From: Rhizoctonia solani
Lineage: Eukaryota; Basidiomycota; Agaricomycetes; Cantharellales; Ceratobasidiaceae
Assembly (NCBI RefSeq): GCF_016906535.1
Contig: NC_057371.1
Location: 124,001-188,000 of the forward strand
Reading direction: 5' to 3'
DNA length: 64,000 bases
Within the stretch, counting starts at the first letter, position 1; each line of letters starts with the position of its first letter. This document shows, piece by piece, positions 1 to 12,142 of this stretch. The notes beneath the pieces are model-generated. The model saw only the letters and a program-made list of their open reading frames with translations. It was not told the DNA's origin and did not search any database. The position numbers were made by a program, and so were the translations under genes.

Positions 1-2463
1 ATGTATGTCGCATAACGCATGTTCTTCGTGAGATTCATGACTTCCATCCACAGCAGCAGCCTGGATCGGAAAAAGCCACCGACAAGCCCAGTAAGGCTAC
101 TCGTGTGTTCGCCGAGACTGAGGTGGGTAGTCCAGTAGCGACACGCATATGCAAGGCCGGGTGAGATTGACTGGGTGACTCGCTGATCGAGGTCCTTGAC
201 CTGCTCGTCTAGTAAGAAGGAAGAAGCCAGTGCGCATATATTGTGCCTTGGCTTGGCAGCATCTATGAGCTTTAAACAGGATTCCGCAATTGTCGCATTG
301 CGGGAGTTTGCCTGACAGTGATATCGACCTGATCGACCTAGGGAGAGCATGAAATCGGGAAATGATGCATGTAGGGTGGTCACGAGTCTTGTCTTTTCCG
401 TCACGTTCAACACTGATCGAAGGGGACCTAGGAGCGCATCCACATCCTCAGTACTATCCAACCCCAGTAGGTTCGCCATAACCCCCAGTGACATTGGTTC
501 TATCGCACATACGGCTGTTTCAAGGGCTTCTTTCATCTTTTGCTTATCCTCCTGGTTTATCTCAGATCCGCCGAAGGCTATGTCGAGGATAGTTCTATAT
601 AATTTGTCAATCATGTGTTCGTTTCCTTTTTCCATTGGAGTAGAGTCCGAATTTATTACCACACCCACGGCTCTGTTGAGGCTTTTCATTTTGTATGCGT
701 TTTTGATGTAGCGGCAAGTAGTAGATGCATAGATGAATAACACTCCACAACGGTCGATGATACCTGTCCACTGCGAGTCCGTCAATGGAATGCCTTTTAG
801 CTCCTCACGCATGTATAGTTCGATATCGGCCTTCACAGTGCTCGAGTCTAGGTTGTGCAAGACAAGCCGTGCCTGGTCCTGCTCGTTGGGCCTTCCTGCC
901 ATCCTTCCAGTAATTTCTCGCTCCGGGCGGCTGGATATAAGGAATCGTATGGGGAGCATATGAGCGGTGGACAGGAGTAGTTCCAATATCTGCTCGACGG
1001 CTGTCAGACTCTCGCATTCATCCAGGGCATCAATGACTACAATGAAGTCCGTCGGCAGGGACATTTTCACTTCATTCAAGGGGTCGACAATAAGCTTCTG
1101 ATACTGCACGTTCAGCGCTCGAGTATGCGCATCGCGATCCACTTCCATAACCTTGGCTAACGCGCATCGGAAGGGACGCGAGAAGGCAGCAAGCTGATAA
1201 GCGATAGAGGGGATGATGTGCTTGACCTGACGACATTCTGAGATCGCCCTTGAGCAAAAGAAACTGGCCCCCAGACGGTTGGTATCTTCGAGCTCCTTGC
1301 ACACGGTATATGCGATTGTCGTCTTGCCTGTTCCAGCCATTCCGTTCATCCAGCATATCCTTCCAGAGTCAGGTATATTTGCCCATTCAATCAACTCCCT
1401 GATTTGTGTCTTCCGGGTTCCCGAGGTGCAGCCTCCTCTTTGGACGTCCAAGGATTCGGCAGAGTCGTATGTCGCGGACGTGTGAGGTGACATCCTATTC
1501 AGGCGCAATTCCTTTACCAGCCATCAGACCGGGGTGTTTAAGAGCATAATTGCGCGTACCAATGTTTGTTCCTTGACCGCCTCCAGGGTACTCATGCTCG
1601 CGTTGAGCTATCCAGCATTTGTTAGGATGTTGGCGGCTATTTTGCCTTTACTTACTGTTATTTTCCGAAGATGACCGTCGATCCGGCGGTAACATTCCAC
1701 TATTCCAACTGATCCTTCCAAAGCATCTATCAGCCGCCTTCCTGTCGTCCTCGCCTGCTTATCAGTCACCCTCTTCGCCTCTTCCACAATATCGCTGCGG
1801 CCTTGGTAAGCAACGCTAGCATACCGGAGGGGTGAACCTGAATATACTCACTTATAAATCCTCCTCACACTGTTTGTCATGACAAGTCCTGTCGGTTGCT
1901 CCATATGATCAGCTAGATCTTGCAGTACCTCCTTCAACCCTGCGCCTAGTTCTTCATAATCCTTGCGCTCCTTGCACGCGACCTGCTCGGGTATCAAGGC
2001 CGTCTGAGTAACGGTGTCCAATGAGAGAAGCGGACCATACCTCATATATATCGATACAGCCCTTCAGTCCGCTGATTGCCGAATTGAGTGGACCAAACGC
2101 ATTAGTACTTGATTCGAGGATAGTAAGAAGCGACCTGGTTGCAGTCCAGGCGCCCGAGGGCTTTTCCAAATATATGCTGACAGGAGCAGCTGAATCTGAG
2201 TCAATATTGTGCGAGAAATCCTCGGTTGGGTCGGACACAAGTGTGGTGGACTGAAGACGCTGAAACGGAGGTGTTGGGCCTGGATAAGAACCTGCCATAG
2301 AAGGCGAGCTACTTTTATCCTCAGATCCTATGCCCAAACGTTTTTTCCACTTTTCTTTTGAGCGACTAAGCGAGTCGCCTAGGTTCATCATGAACAACAT
2401 CACGCTGGGTTGTGGTTGTGTATCACTGATGCGTTCGGGCCAAAATGCATCCGTTGTGCCCAT
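1..2463 (-). CDS. NACHT/STAND NTPase, incompatibility (HET-E)-like, partial at left edge
   Basis: Multi-exon minus-strand gene whose 3' end lies outside the window. Seen: an N-terminal exon (2463 or the inner Met at 2388, down to about 2040) with WKKRLGIGS and an ISGLKGCIDIYE helix; a second exon ending NSVRRIY; later exons with the linker GCTSGTR, Walker A GMAGTGKTT (about 1345-1320), Walker B FIVVIDALDEC (about 1045-1010) and a sensor-like LISSRPE. Introns with good GT-AG borders separate them. The frame is still open at base 1. STAND NTPases of this type act in the cytosol as nucleotide-switch signalling proteins, in fungi often in non-self recognition; they usually end in WD40 or other repeats, which would be outside this window. 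The start codon is not certain. Family call is strong; a role in incompatibility is inference. Confidence 0.85.
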
Positions 2464-4150
2464 ACTTTCCCACGTATCACGTGGTTTGGAACTACGGATG
2501 ACTGTTGCATATGTCCAGACTACAGAGAATGCGCTGCTGCCCGCCCCTTTTTGACTTACTTTTAAAGCTCTTGTTGAGATATCTCAGCATGTGTGTACCA
2601 ATTAAACATGTACAACCTTTTCTATCCGCTCCAGCTTTTGATCAAGAAACCGTTTAGCCAAGCCCAGTTCGGACATTCCCTCAGAATATTTCGATTGAAA
2701 AGGTCACTGTGACTGTAAAAATTGGCGCATTCAACCACTTGTGAATAGACTCTATACCAGGATGTATTTGCTATTTGATATAACTTGGTAGAATGTATGT
2801 GAGCTGTATCAAACATGAAAGAAATAGTTGTACGATGAATTTCGATCAGAACCGTAGTTCCAAATCGCAGTATGTACAAGGTTACCATACCGAGACTAAG
2901 TCTGCGTGTTCGGGTTAAAGTTAGGCTGAAAGGAAACTCAACATATTCTAACCCTAGGCACCAATTCTTTCTTAGTGTGATTCACGCTGAAGAAGCATGT
3001 TGAAGTTATAGTTTTCAGGTCACGTCATACTAAATAAGGGTATCCTAGAAATGACGAATGTTATACCGATGAATGCACAACATCCTGAGTGAGAAAGTAG
3101 TCTTCACGCACGACAGTGCGTTAGTTCTTCATAATTCTTGAGGATATAAGCAACTATACTGCAAGAGCGCCCAGAAGCTCGTGGTCCATCGAGGGTTGAT
3201 AGCATTCTGATACCTACATAAATGTTTTGTTCTTTCGGATGTGTGTTCCCATAAAAGTATGAAGGTGGGTAGAACCATCGTCTCCAACAAGGCAGTTTGG
3301 CGGTATGAATTGTCTGCTATTCTGCGCCTCGAGCTCAAGCTTCTGTTTCTGAATCGTGTGGACAACTCTGGTATTTAGCCAAAGCTTCGCCTTGTGAACA
3401 TCGCATACAGATCCAGGCTGAGAGCCTTCATTCGTAGTATCGACGTCCATTGGGGCACTCACCATCGATACGCCACGAAACCTGTATCAGTATTTTAAGT
3501 CAGCTCATGATCATGCTCATGATCATTATGAATGCAAATTGTAAATTGCATCCCGAAAACTGACTTTTACAGTACCAGTGCATTGTACAGGATTCAGGAC
3601 TAGCTGAAGCTCATATTATATTACCGAACCCTTGAGCTGAGTGGTCGATAAAAGAACTTAAGAAAACCCAATGCACCCGTGGTATCAACTGTAGCTATAT
3701 ATATGCACTAATCGAGTGTCGTATCTTGCAAAGGTCTTTGAACGAACTAGACAAGGATATTCATAAAGCTATACGTACCATGGTAGAGACCCCGCGAGTT
3801 TAAGCTTCTTTTTTGATATGCCTAGTATTGATTTCTGCACATAAATTGATACTGATGCATGTACCAATGGTGAGTCACCGTCCTTTCCAGTGCCCAGCTG
3901 GGTTCTTCAAATATATATAGAACGTGGCTTGGCATATATGAGTTCTTCTTCCCCATGCATCCTCTATCGGAATCGTCGGGGCCTTTTTTTCTGATCCTAT
4001 AAATTCTACGACTTTCAGGGGCTGAGCACTGTGGTGCGACGTAACTACTGAATGTATGGGATGCAACCGAGGCGTAAAAATACGTCTGGGGAGGATAAAC
4101 GGAGGTCCCCAGACGGACGAGGCAGGACCGTCGGGGCTTCCGAGCGCTTT
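2464..4150. other. intergenic stretch, no gene supported
   Basis: AT-richer sequence upstream of the NACHT gene. A minus-strand open frame at 3214-3465 (83 codons, begins MVSAPMDVDTT) has a plausible coding-like composition and could be a first exon, but no continuation or recognisable domain is visible. Around 3504-3528 there is a short palindromic run built from repeated CATGATCAT units. Nothing else recognised. Confidence 0.4.
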
Positions 4151-4362
4151 CACGGTGAACCCCAAAAGTGCGGAAAATCCGCATGACGTCCAGATTTTGC
4201 CAGACATCCGCACCTAAAATAGCAGAACCCGCACCTCGACGACACACAGGGGTGAGTTGAGGATGCGGATTCATGAAAAAAATGATCGGATTTTGCCAAC
4301 ACTCCGCATATAACGCGCGATTTTTCACGTTCAGAAAATCCGCACTTTTGGGGTCCACCGTG
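4151..4362 (+). mobile_element. MITE family 1, copy 1 (212 bp)
   Basis: Non-coding element with terminal inverted repeats of about 24 bp that start CACGGTGAACCCCAAAAGTG on the left and are matched, with one mismatch, by the reverse complement of the right end. It is flanked by TTT on both sides, consistent with a 3-bp target duplication. Two further copies of identical 212 bp length occur at 35592-35803 and, split, at 45152-45931. It encodes nothing and would need a transposase in trans; the superfamily is not certain (see findings). Confidence 0.85.
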
Positions 4363-4803
4363 TTTTGGAGCTCAGCAGGTTTGAGTTTTGTTAGAGTTCG
4401 AGTCGGCACGAAGTCCCCTTGGACGAACAAGACATTCCAAATAGCTATGCCTACTCTTAAATCCGTTGAGATATTTGAAAAGATTGACTGTATTCTTATA
4501 CAAATGCTACTATTTCCCTCAACTACAAGTACAACACATCCCCGAGCCTTGGGCGAAATTCAGGCATGTATTGTCCATTACCCTGCACAATCCACCAAAG
4601 TTAGTGAGCCTAACTTACTTAAGGAGCTTGAATGAGATGCAGTGAACACTCTGCTTCAGCATCCCGGCTATTTCAGGCGCACGAGTTCCATTGGGGTATG
4701 ACCCAGGCAAACAATTGCACATACAATCACCAAGCGCCAGTCCCACGTGATTAACCCGTGTATGAAACGCTTAACTTTGCTCTGGGCGTCCTTGAGTCCG
4801 ACG
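4363..4803. other. intergenic, nothing recognised
   Basis: Between the MITE and the first likely exon of the M28 peptidase. Presumably holds the promoter of that gene; no clear TATA box or other element was identified. Confidence 0.4.
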
Positions 4804-7800
4804 ATGACCAAGTCCACGTCTGTTTGGCATACCTTTGCCAGCCTCCTGCCTTTGTTAGTAATCACTCCTTGGATAACGAGTAAAATACACTATGGTAAGA
4901 TGAAAAATATTCCAATAAAACCCCTTTTTAAACATTCCGCTGCTAGAATTGCCCACCCCCGTGGTAGATTTGTAAGTAGCATTTTAATTATGATTTATGT
5001 GGAGAAATGACTCTGGCGTACCAGGATCAATCCAAGAACCGGACTTCCTCAACTGTCCGAGTTCCAGATCTTGTCACATGTTCGTGCACTTAGTGAAGAT
5101 ATTGGTTTTCGTACCGTTGGTACTAGAGAGCACGCGTTGGGAGATGCCTGGCTGCTGGATCAAGTTGAGAAATTGCGGGACCAATGTAAAGAGCTGTTGA
5201 GTCTCACTCCGGGACGAAGGCTTGAATGTGAGGTGTGGAGGCAGCAGGGTAGTGGAACGCACAGGCAGGTCATCCTTTTCCCATGATATCATGTGGTATA
5301 CTTGACCTTTTTCTACCATACACAAGATTTGACATGATGAACAAACGAGTATATAAAAACTACGTCGACTTGACGAATATCATCGTACGAGTATCGGATG
5401 GGACCCCTGAAGGAAAGAGAAACGCTGTATTGGTAAACTCGCACCTCGATAGCACGTTGCCCAGTCCTGGTAAGTTTTGAGCGGTTCAACTGAAGCCCTC
5501 CAAAAGATTTATTAAGTGGACAATTTGTAGGTGCGGCGGACGATGCTATTTCTGTAGGTGTTATGCTGGAGTGCATTCGTGTTCTAACGGAAACCCCTGG
5601 TTGGCAACCGGTTCACTCGATCATTTTTTGTGAGTTTGAGTCCTTATCAACATAACTAGTAGGATTAAATATACTCTCGCCCCAGTATTTAATAATGCCG
5701 AAGAATCGTTGCAAGATGGTTCGCACTTGTATGCCACTCAGCATTTCACTGCGCATACGTGCGTATAATTCGCTTATATTATGACAAACCGATTGATCCC
5801 ATCTGTAGTGTTCGAGCAATCATAAACCTCGAGGCGGCTGGTTCAACCGGGCCTGAATTGCTTTTTCAGGCAACCTCTGAAGAAATGATTGAAGCATACT
5901 CGCATGTACCTCGACCTTTCGGGACGGTATTAGCGAACGATGTGTTCAGCTCGGGGGTTATCATGTCCGAGTAGGCATCCAGATGAACGAAAAGAAGGAC
6001 TCTACTAATTTATTCGGCAGCACTGACTTCAGGCAATTTCAGGAATATCAGAACCTAACCGGTCTAGATGTGAGTAGTATCGGTTAATCTCAGGGCCATG
6101 TATGCTGATAGGTACCTCAAGATGGCAATTGTGGGAAATTCATACTTGTATCACACTCGAAGAGATACCGTGGAGAACATTGAACCTGGCGTAGCACAGG
6201 TAAGCTAAAGGTCTTGGGCTATGGCGAGCGAGAGCTGATGATTGGCTGGTTAGCACATGGCTGAGAACACTCTTGCACTCTTGACCTATTTATCATCGTC
6301 AGCATCACCCTTACCGACGTTGCGAAGTTACAGCCCTCCAAAGACAGCTTATTTCTCCCTCCTCTCTCGATACTTCTTTTCATACCATTTCTCAACAGCC
6401 CAGCGACTGTACACTGCGACCTTCCTCCTATCTCTCCCCCTTTTCCGTTTGTCTCGCCTACACGCTCAATCAGTAGTGGGAGTACCGGTTTCGCTAATAT
6501 TTGGCCTGGTTTCGGCGAATGTCTTTGCTGCATTAATGTCATCTATGGGTCAGGGCATGAAATGGTTCGCCAACGAACAATTTTGCCTTGTACTTTATAC
6601 CCCTTCAGCATTGCTGGGTGTCTTGGTCTTTCAGGTATTCCTCAACTCGCGTGCTTCGGGCCAAGACCTAGAACGACTTTCCTATCGCTCCGTCCACCTC
6701 TTTTTTAGCGCTGGGGCTTGGGCCGTACAAAGTCTCGGCATCGGAAGTGCTGGACTACTGTGGTTTGTGAGTTTATTCACAGGAGCAGGAATTGCTGTAG
6801 ACTGGGTCTGGGGAGATGCCGAGGTGCCAGTGGCATCCTATGTGTTGGGAAGCTTTGGTCCACTTGTTCTTGGAACCGAGGTGGCGACCTCATTGACTGA
6901 TATTTTTGTTCCCTTGGTGAGTACTGCGTGTTGCCGTACCCACACATTTCTGACTATATGGCCAACAAAGACGGGACGTATGGGCTCTGTGAGTGCCCCG
7001 AAACCTTGTGGTGTGCTTGTCAATTAACGTCTTGCCCCAGCTTCCTCCCGTCGACAATATTATCGCGTCGCTCACTACCGTTGCCGCCTTCTACGCTTTC
7101 CCGCTTGTTCTGCCTCTTTCCCACCGGTTCGGCGCGCGTGCATTGAAAATATTTACTCTCTCAGTCGCAGGATGGTCTGTGTTAATGTGCATCATATTCT
7201 CACTGCCTTGGATCACCCCATTCGATAGAACGCACCAGAAGCGGTTCTTTGGTATGCACGTTGAAAACGTACGGCTCTTTATATTTATAATTAGGGTTGA
7301 GACTGACATTTACTTGGTCAGATTACTTCTGGGGAATATACGCTTCAACTGGGCGCTGCTGACGCGGCACCTGGGTTTGAAGCCCTGGTGAACAAGTTGG
7401 CAGCGGAATTTGGGGCTCCCGGGGCAAAGCCGACTCTGAATGTGATGGATGATTGGAATCCGGATTGGTAGGTGTTGGTGTTTAATCTGGTCGAGCCCAC
7501 TTACACGACCACTAGGGATGTGCTGTATCCGTTTTCGCAAGTAAGTATCCCTAATTCGAGTCGTGGAACGCGACTAAGATTTATCTAGTTTGTGACGTCG
7601 TACAAGGTGGCAGCGCCTCGGCCTCAAGGATACGAGTCCAGCTGGGAAAAGATTTTCACGGTCAAGGCATATGATGATATACTTGATTTCGCGACTGGGA
7701 CACGCAAACTGACACTGAAAATCTCGCACCCGGGTCTCATCTGGACAGGTATGTACGCGTTGTTGGGGGTCTGATTGGGAGATACTAAATGCGCGGTACA

Positions 7801-8148
7801 GTGATCGCGTTCGACGCATGGGTGGTGAGCTGGTCCCTGGATTCTCCACCACCGTATGGGGAAGCCCGACACCACATCAAAGAGGCATCGTATTATGGGA
7901 CGAACGAATGGTCGATCAAGTTGGAGATCAAGGTTCCCGGGCTGGGCGCAGGCCAATTTACGCACGAACCGTTGAAGATCAATTTTGTGGGGATTGAGGA
8001 AAAGGCCATGTGGCCAGGGAAGAAGAATGATCGAGCGGGACCGGCGATGGAGGTGTTTGAGCGAATGGATCAGTGGTTTGAAGAAAAGCGGGGTGGGGTG
8101 GATGACGTGATGCTGCTGGGGTGTGTTGCGGGTATGGCAGTGATATAA
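4804..8148 (+). CDS. M28 family membrane zinc metallopeptidase (Pff1/FXNA type)
   Basis: Spliced gene ending in TAA just before 8149. Exons from about 5043 encode LPQLSEFQILSHVRALSED, then the first metal-ligand region NSHLDS, the bridging-Asp segment GAADDAISVG, the NNAEES glutamates (catalytic Glu region), and YHTRRDTVENI carrying the last His ligand. From about 6257 on, several hydrophobic segments follow (roughly 6380-7200) and a soluble C-terminal domain ends WFEEKRGGVDDVMLLG. This is the layout of vacuolar/ER multi-span M28 peptidases (Pff1p in yeast). An exon at 4804-4893 (MTKSTSVWHTFASLL) would supply the N-terminal membrane anchor, but its phase does not join simply to the LPQLSEF exon, so the 5' end is unresolved. 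One intron seems to be GC-AG. Confidence 0.85.
5265..5326 (+). other. probable GC-AG intron in the M28 gene
   Basis: To join ...GSGTHR to FDMMNKRVYK in frame, the donor must be at AG|GCAGGT and the acceptor at CACAAG|A, giving a 62 bp intron beginning with GC. Using the GT four bases downstream makes the next codons run into a stop. GC donors are a known minority class in fungi. Confidence 0.6.
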
Positions 8149-8428
8149 AAAAACCTGAGGCGTAAACTTCCTTGAGAGCGAGAATGTGGTAAATGTAGAT
8201 GTAGAAATGTAGAAATATATATGATAGAAGGCCAAGTAATGATGACGCAGTCAGAAGATGAGCACGTGCCAGGGCGCGCTTATGGGTTCCTCAGAGCCTG
8301 GGCAGTGTTCGTGCGGTGAGAGACATCACAACGAGGCGGCCGCGTGGAGCCGGAGATATAGTGAACGATTGACGGTGTGATATAGCTGGAGACGACGTCG
8401 ATAGTGTGGGCTGTGCTGAGACTGCTGG

Positions 8429-11400
8429 ATGGCTCAGAACCCAATTGGATCTACTAGTGCTAGTTTTTTCTCGCGCTTTGGAAACGCAACGACTAGTAGT
8501 ACAGTCAGCCCAGCTACGATGGACGAGAGGATCGAACCAACGAATAAACCGAAACGAAAGCCGAGCTCCAGGCGAGTTCTGAGCGATCAGACTTGCACTG
8601 CAATCAACAATACGAGCAATCCCCCTGTCTTACACCATGCACCCACCGGCCCTCCTGTGGCTGGTCACAAGTCGTTTGAACCCTCCCGCCCTGCTCCTCG
8701 TCCTCCTCAGCGCTCACTCTCTACAACCCAAGGTCTACGCGGTCTGGCACAGAGAAACATGTCTACCTCTTCTGTCTCTATCAATCCAACTTCCGCTCCC
8801 TCTGCCCCCGCTCTCCGACGACGCCAGTCTGTATCTACTCATACCCCCGCCTCAAAGTCTGTCGACAATTTTAATAATCACATTATTTATTCCAAGTCCC
8901 CTCCACCAGCTGCTTATACACGACCGCTCTCTCCTCGTCAGCTTGGAAAACTACCTGCAAACGGGTCTATGCCTCAACTCGTACCCAATCACACTGGCAA
9001 CGTTAACCCACTCCCTCGACCCCCAAATTTTATCAGACCCACCGCTGCTACCCCTGCACCACGTCCGACGCATCCACCACCTCCAACTCCCAAGCCACAA
9101 CCTGCGCCAACCGCACCGAGAAGTAGCAGCGACAGTAGCATCCAGGCAAAGAACTGGAATCCATATCGCCCCACCTCACCCGACTCGAAACGACATCGTC
9201 CGACAAAGATGGGCGATCCCGGTCCATCATCCTCTAAAGTCGAGCCACCGACAAAGACCGCACCTGCACCTGCCCCTACCCCTGCTACGTCCACCGCTTC
9301 TTCCACCCACCAACCGCGCCCTTCCACAGAAGACGTGACAATGAACCTGGCCCGGATGATACTTACCCCACCCCACACCCAACGAATGGTCACCTACCCC
9401 GGCACATCCCAATACTCGGCTGGCGGGCCGAGCGCTTGTGGACTTACGAGTCTGAATGCCGTAAGGTGCGTTTTGCACCTCGAGCAAACCATTCGCGTCG
9501 GAGGAGGTCAGGTCGGAAGTGGAGGCGTGGGGTTGAGCATCCTTGGCACAATGACCAAGCTCGAGTTTGTAAAGGTGCGTGTCGCTGAGTAATCGTTGTT
9601 CCAGAGCCTCACTACTTGCATAGGATGTCATGGGCATAGCCCCCCATTGGAAGAGCAGCGAGCATTTGGAGGTCGAGGATATACTCGGTCTGCCGTTGTT
9701 CACGCGCAGCTTGACTTGTATAGGAACTGAACAACGATTGACGAATAGACGAAATTTTAAAGAAATCCTCAGGTCAGTCGAGTACCTACATGTATCCGAC
9801 AATCAGTTGACATTTCACAGTGTCCTACAAACCACCCGGACAAACCACTCTGCCGCCGCAGGGGTGTTGATCACCCGTCCTCCTGAAATAATCAGTATTA
9901 TGCATTTCCCTGCCTCTCTGCCCGCCCCCACACCTGCCACATTCTCCTCAGTCCAATCTACACCCCAACCTTCTCCATCTAGCATATTCGCGATTTTTGA
10001 TTCCCATACACGACCCACCCACCCAACCGGCTCGGCATTCATCGTGAGTGCCTCGATCGACCAGACCGCCCGGTACCTGGAAAAGCTCTTTGCGGTGGAC
10101 CCTGATGTCCTCAACGATGGTGGAGCTCTGCTTGGCGCCTTTGACGCCCACTTTGTCGTTCCTAGCGATACCCCTCCGAATGTCTCGAACCCCGGGGCAG
10201 CACTCTCGATTCGCCCGACCGATCCGGACGTGTACGCTGCGAATCTGGGTATGCTCAGTGCTCAGATGGAGTTACGCGCCGCGCGTCAGCGGGCACAGAG
10301 AGAGGTAGAGATGGTGATGGAGCAATTGAGGCGGAGCGAGAACGCGTATGTCCGGGAGCGGAGATTGCGAGAGAGCCGGGATGCGAGAGTGAGAGAGTTG
10401 GAGACTCGTTTGCACGATATCGAAAGAGCAAGGAGGCAGCGCAGGGAGGAGCGGCGAGAACGGGACAAGTCTAAAAGGGGATCTGCGAGAGCTTCGATGG
10501 CTGCGAGCCCTGTCGAGAAGGAAGAAGATCCACTGCAGACCATGGTCAAGGGCGAAGCTCCGGTCGAGGCCGATGAAAGCAACGAACCCGAGATCAAGGT
10601 GGAGCCGTTGCAGGTGTTTACCGCAGAAGTGCAGGGCTCGTTGTTTGACGAGCCCGAGGCTGTCGAGGACAAGGAGGAAGCTCAGGTCGGATTGGAGAAA
10701 CATGCAGACGAGTTGGATATCGCGAGCGTCGCTCAGCTCATTGAGGCTGCCAAACCGGACCCGCCAGCTCCTCGACTCAGCACGGGAGGGGCCATCGGGT
10801 TTCTAGCCTCCATCGCAAGTCGAAGTATCCCATTCTGGGGCACCTCACACCAACCGGACCCAGCTTCGATCCCAACGCCAGCCACACCCAACGCACCCCC
10901 TCTTCCCAACCCGGACCTTGCAGCCCCCGAAATCACTTTCCATTGCGACATTTGCCAGGACACCGAGCCCGAGGTGGACGTTGCGATTGTCGAAGGATGC
11001 GGGCATCGATTCGGGCGAGAGTGTTTGAAGGGATTCGTTAGCTCCAAGTTGGCAGATGGCAAGTTCCCGATCGTGTGTCCGACGTGTGCCACTGGGGAAG
11101 CGGGAGGAACGATTGGTGGTGCGTGCCTAGCTCAATAACCCCTGGTCTATTTTTAATCCAATCCCCTTTTCTAGTTGTTTCGAGCTGGCTCGCCGAGTCG
11201 GTTGGGATTAGTCAGAGCGAATACGAGCGGTGGACGCAGTTCGAGTTGGCGGCGTACTCGTTTGCGATCGAGTGTACTCAGTATGTTGATTTTTAGTCAC
11301 CGTTGAAGTCGAGCTGATTCGTGTTCTAGATGCAACCGAAGCTACATGGTTTCGCGGGAAGATTACAATGACCCTGCCTCCAAGTCGTTTACCTGCGCAA

Positions 11401-11942
11401 TGCCCGACTGTGTAAGTATCAACGTTTGAGCACAAGGTTCAGTGAGTTGACGGCAGCTCAGGACCACACATGGTGCAAGTCTTGCTCGACCACAATAGAT
11501 AAAGACAAGCCGCACACATGCGATGGAAGTGCCGAGTTGACTCGGCTGATGGAGCGTGAGGGCTGGAAGAAATGTCCAGGTAGGTTATAGGGACGGTTTA
11601 AATTCAGAAACGGGCCGTTGACCGTTTTTCAAAGGCTGTCAGGCGCCAATTGAGAAGAGCGAAGGGTGCAACCATATGACTGTGAGTGTGTATGCATGTT
11701 GTTTGAAATGCAAAGAGTCTGACCCTTGGTCCTTGGCAGTGCACAACGCCCGCATGCAATACGTAAGTTCTTGGTTCCAATCAACCTCAGGGTGAGGCTG
11801 ACCTTGTGTGCGCGTTCTCAGGCACTTTTGCTATGTGTGTGGGGGAAAGGTGATTCAATCGGTGATTAGGAACGAGATCAACGAGGCTATCATGCAGCAT
11901 TTCTCCAACTGCAAATTGTTTGACGTGCCTGACGAGGAGTAA
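8429..11942 (+). CDS. RBR-type E3 ubiquitin ligase with peptidase-like N-terminal domain
   Basis: Spliced gene from ATG 8429 to TAA 11942. The C-terminal third carries the RBR module: RING1 CDICQ...CGHRFGREC...CPTC (exon ending about 11118), the IBR in exons about 11176-11460 (CTQCNRSYMV, FTCAMPDC, CKSC), and RING2 CPGCQAPIEKSEGCNHMTC, where the Cys of GCNHM is the expected catalytic residue receiving ubiquitin, then HFCYVCGG. A long Arg/Glu-rich coiled-coil region (about 10270-10500) and an acidic region precede it. The N-terminal ~230 residues are Pro/Ser-rich and disordered. Between them lies a separate segment with GGPSACGLTSLNAV (Cys near residue 337) and FAIFDSHTRP (about 9985), resembling Cys and His motifs of papain-fold peptidases. 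RBR role is firm; the substrate is unknown. Confidence 0.88.
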
Positions 11943-12142
11943 CGACGGCTGTAACGAATAATGTACACTGAAGATGTAACGATTTAGTAATAATTGGTGG
12001 CTATGCAAGGACCGACCCTAATCAAAAGTGCTTCTGTTGTTCTTGCGTGTTTCAAGTCTCGTCCTCGACTGGTTTCTCGTCTCTCTCTCGTCTGTAATCC
12101 CCCCGTCACTCGTTATTGTTTCGATCGTTAAAGGACTGTACC

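Noticed and set aside
349..963. Plus-strand open frames of 120 and 76 codons
   Set aside because: Antisense to the NACHT gene, which has recognisable Walker motifs in the other strand.
2622..3465. Minus-strand small frames upstream of the NACHT gene as its 5' exons
   Set aside because: The NACHT N-terminal exon has its own start, and no in-frame splice path to these frames is visible.
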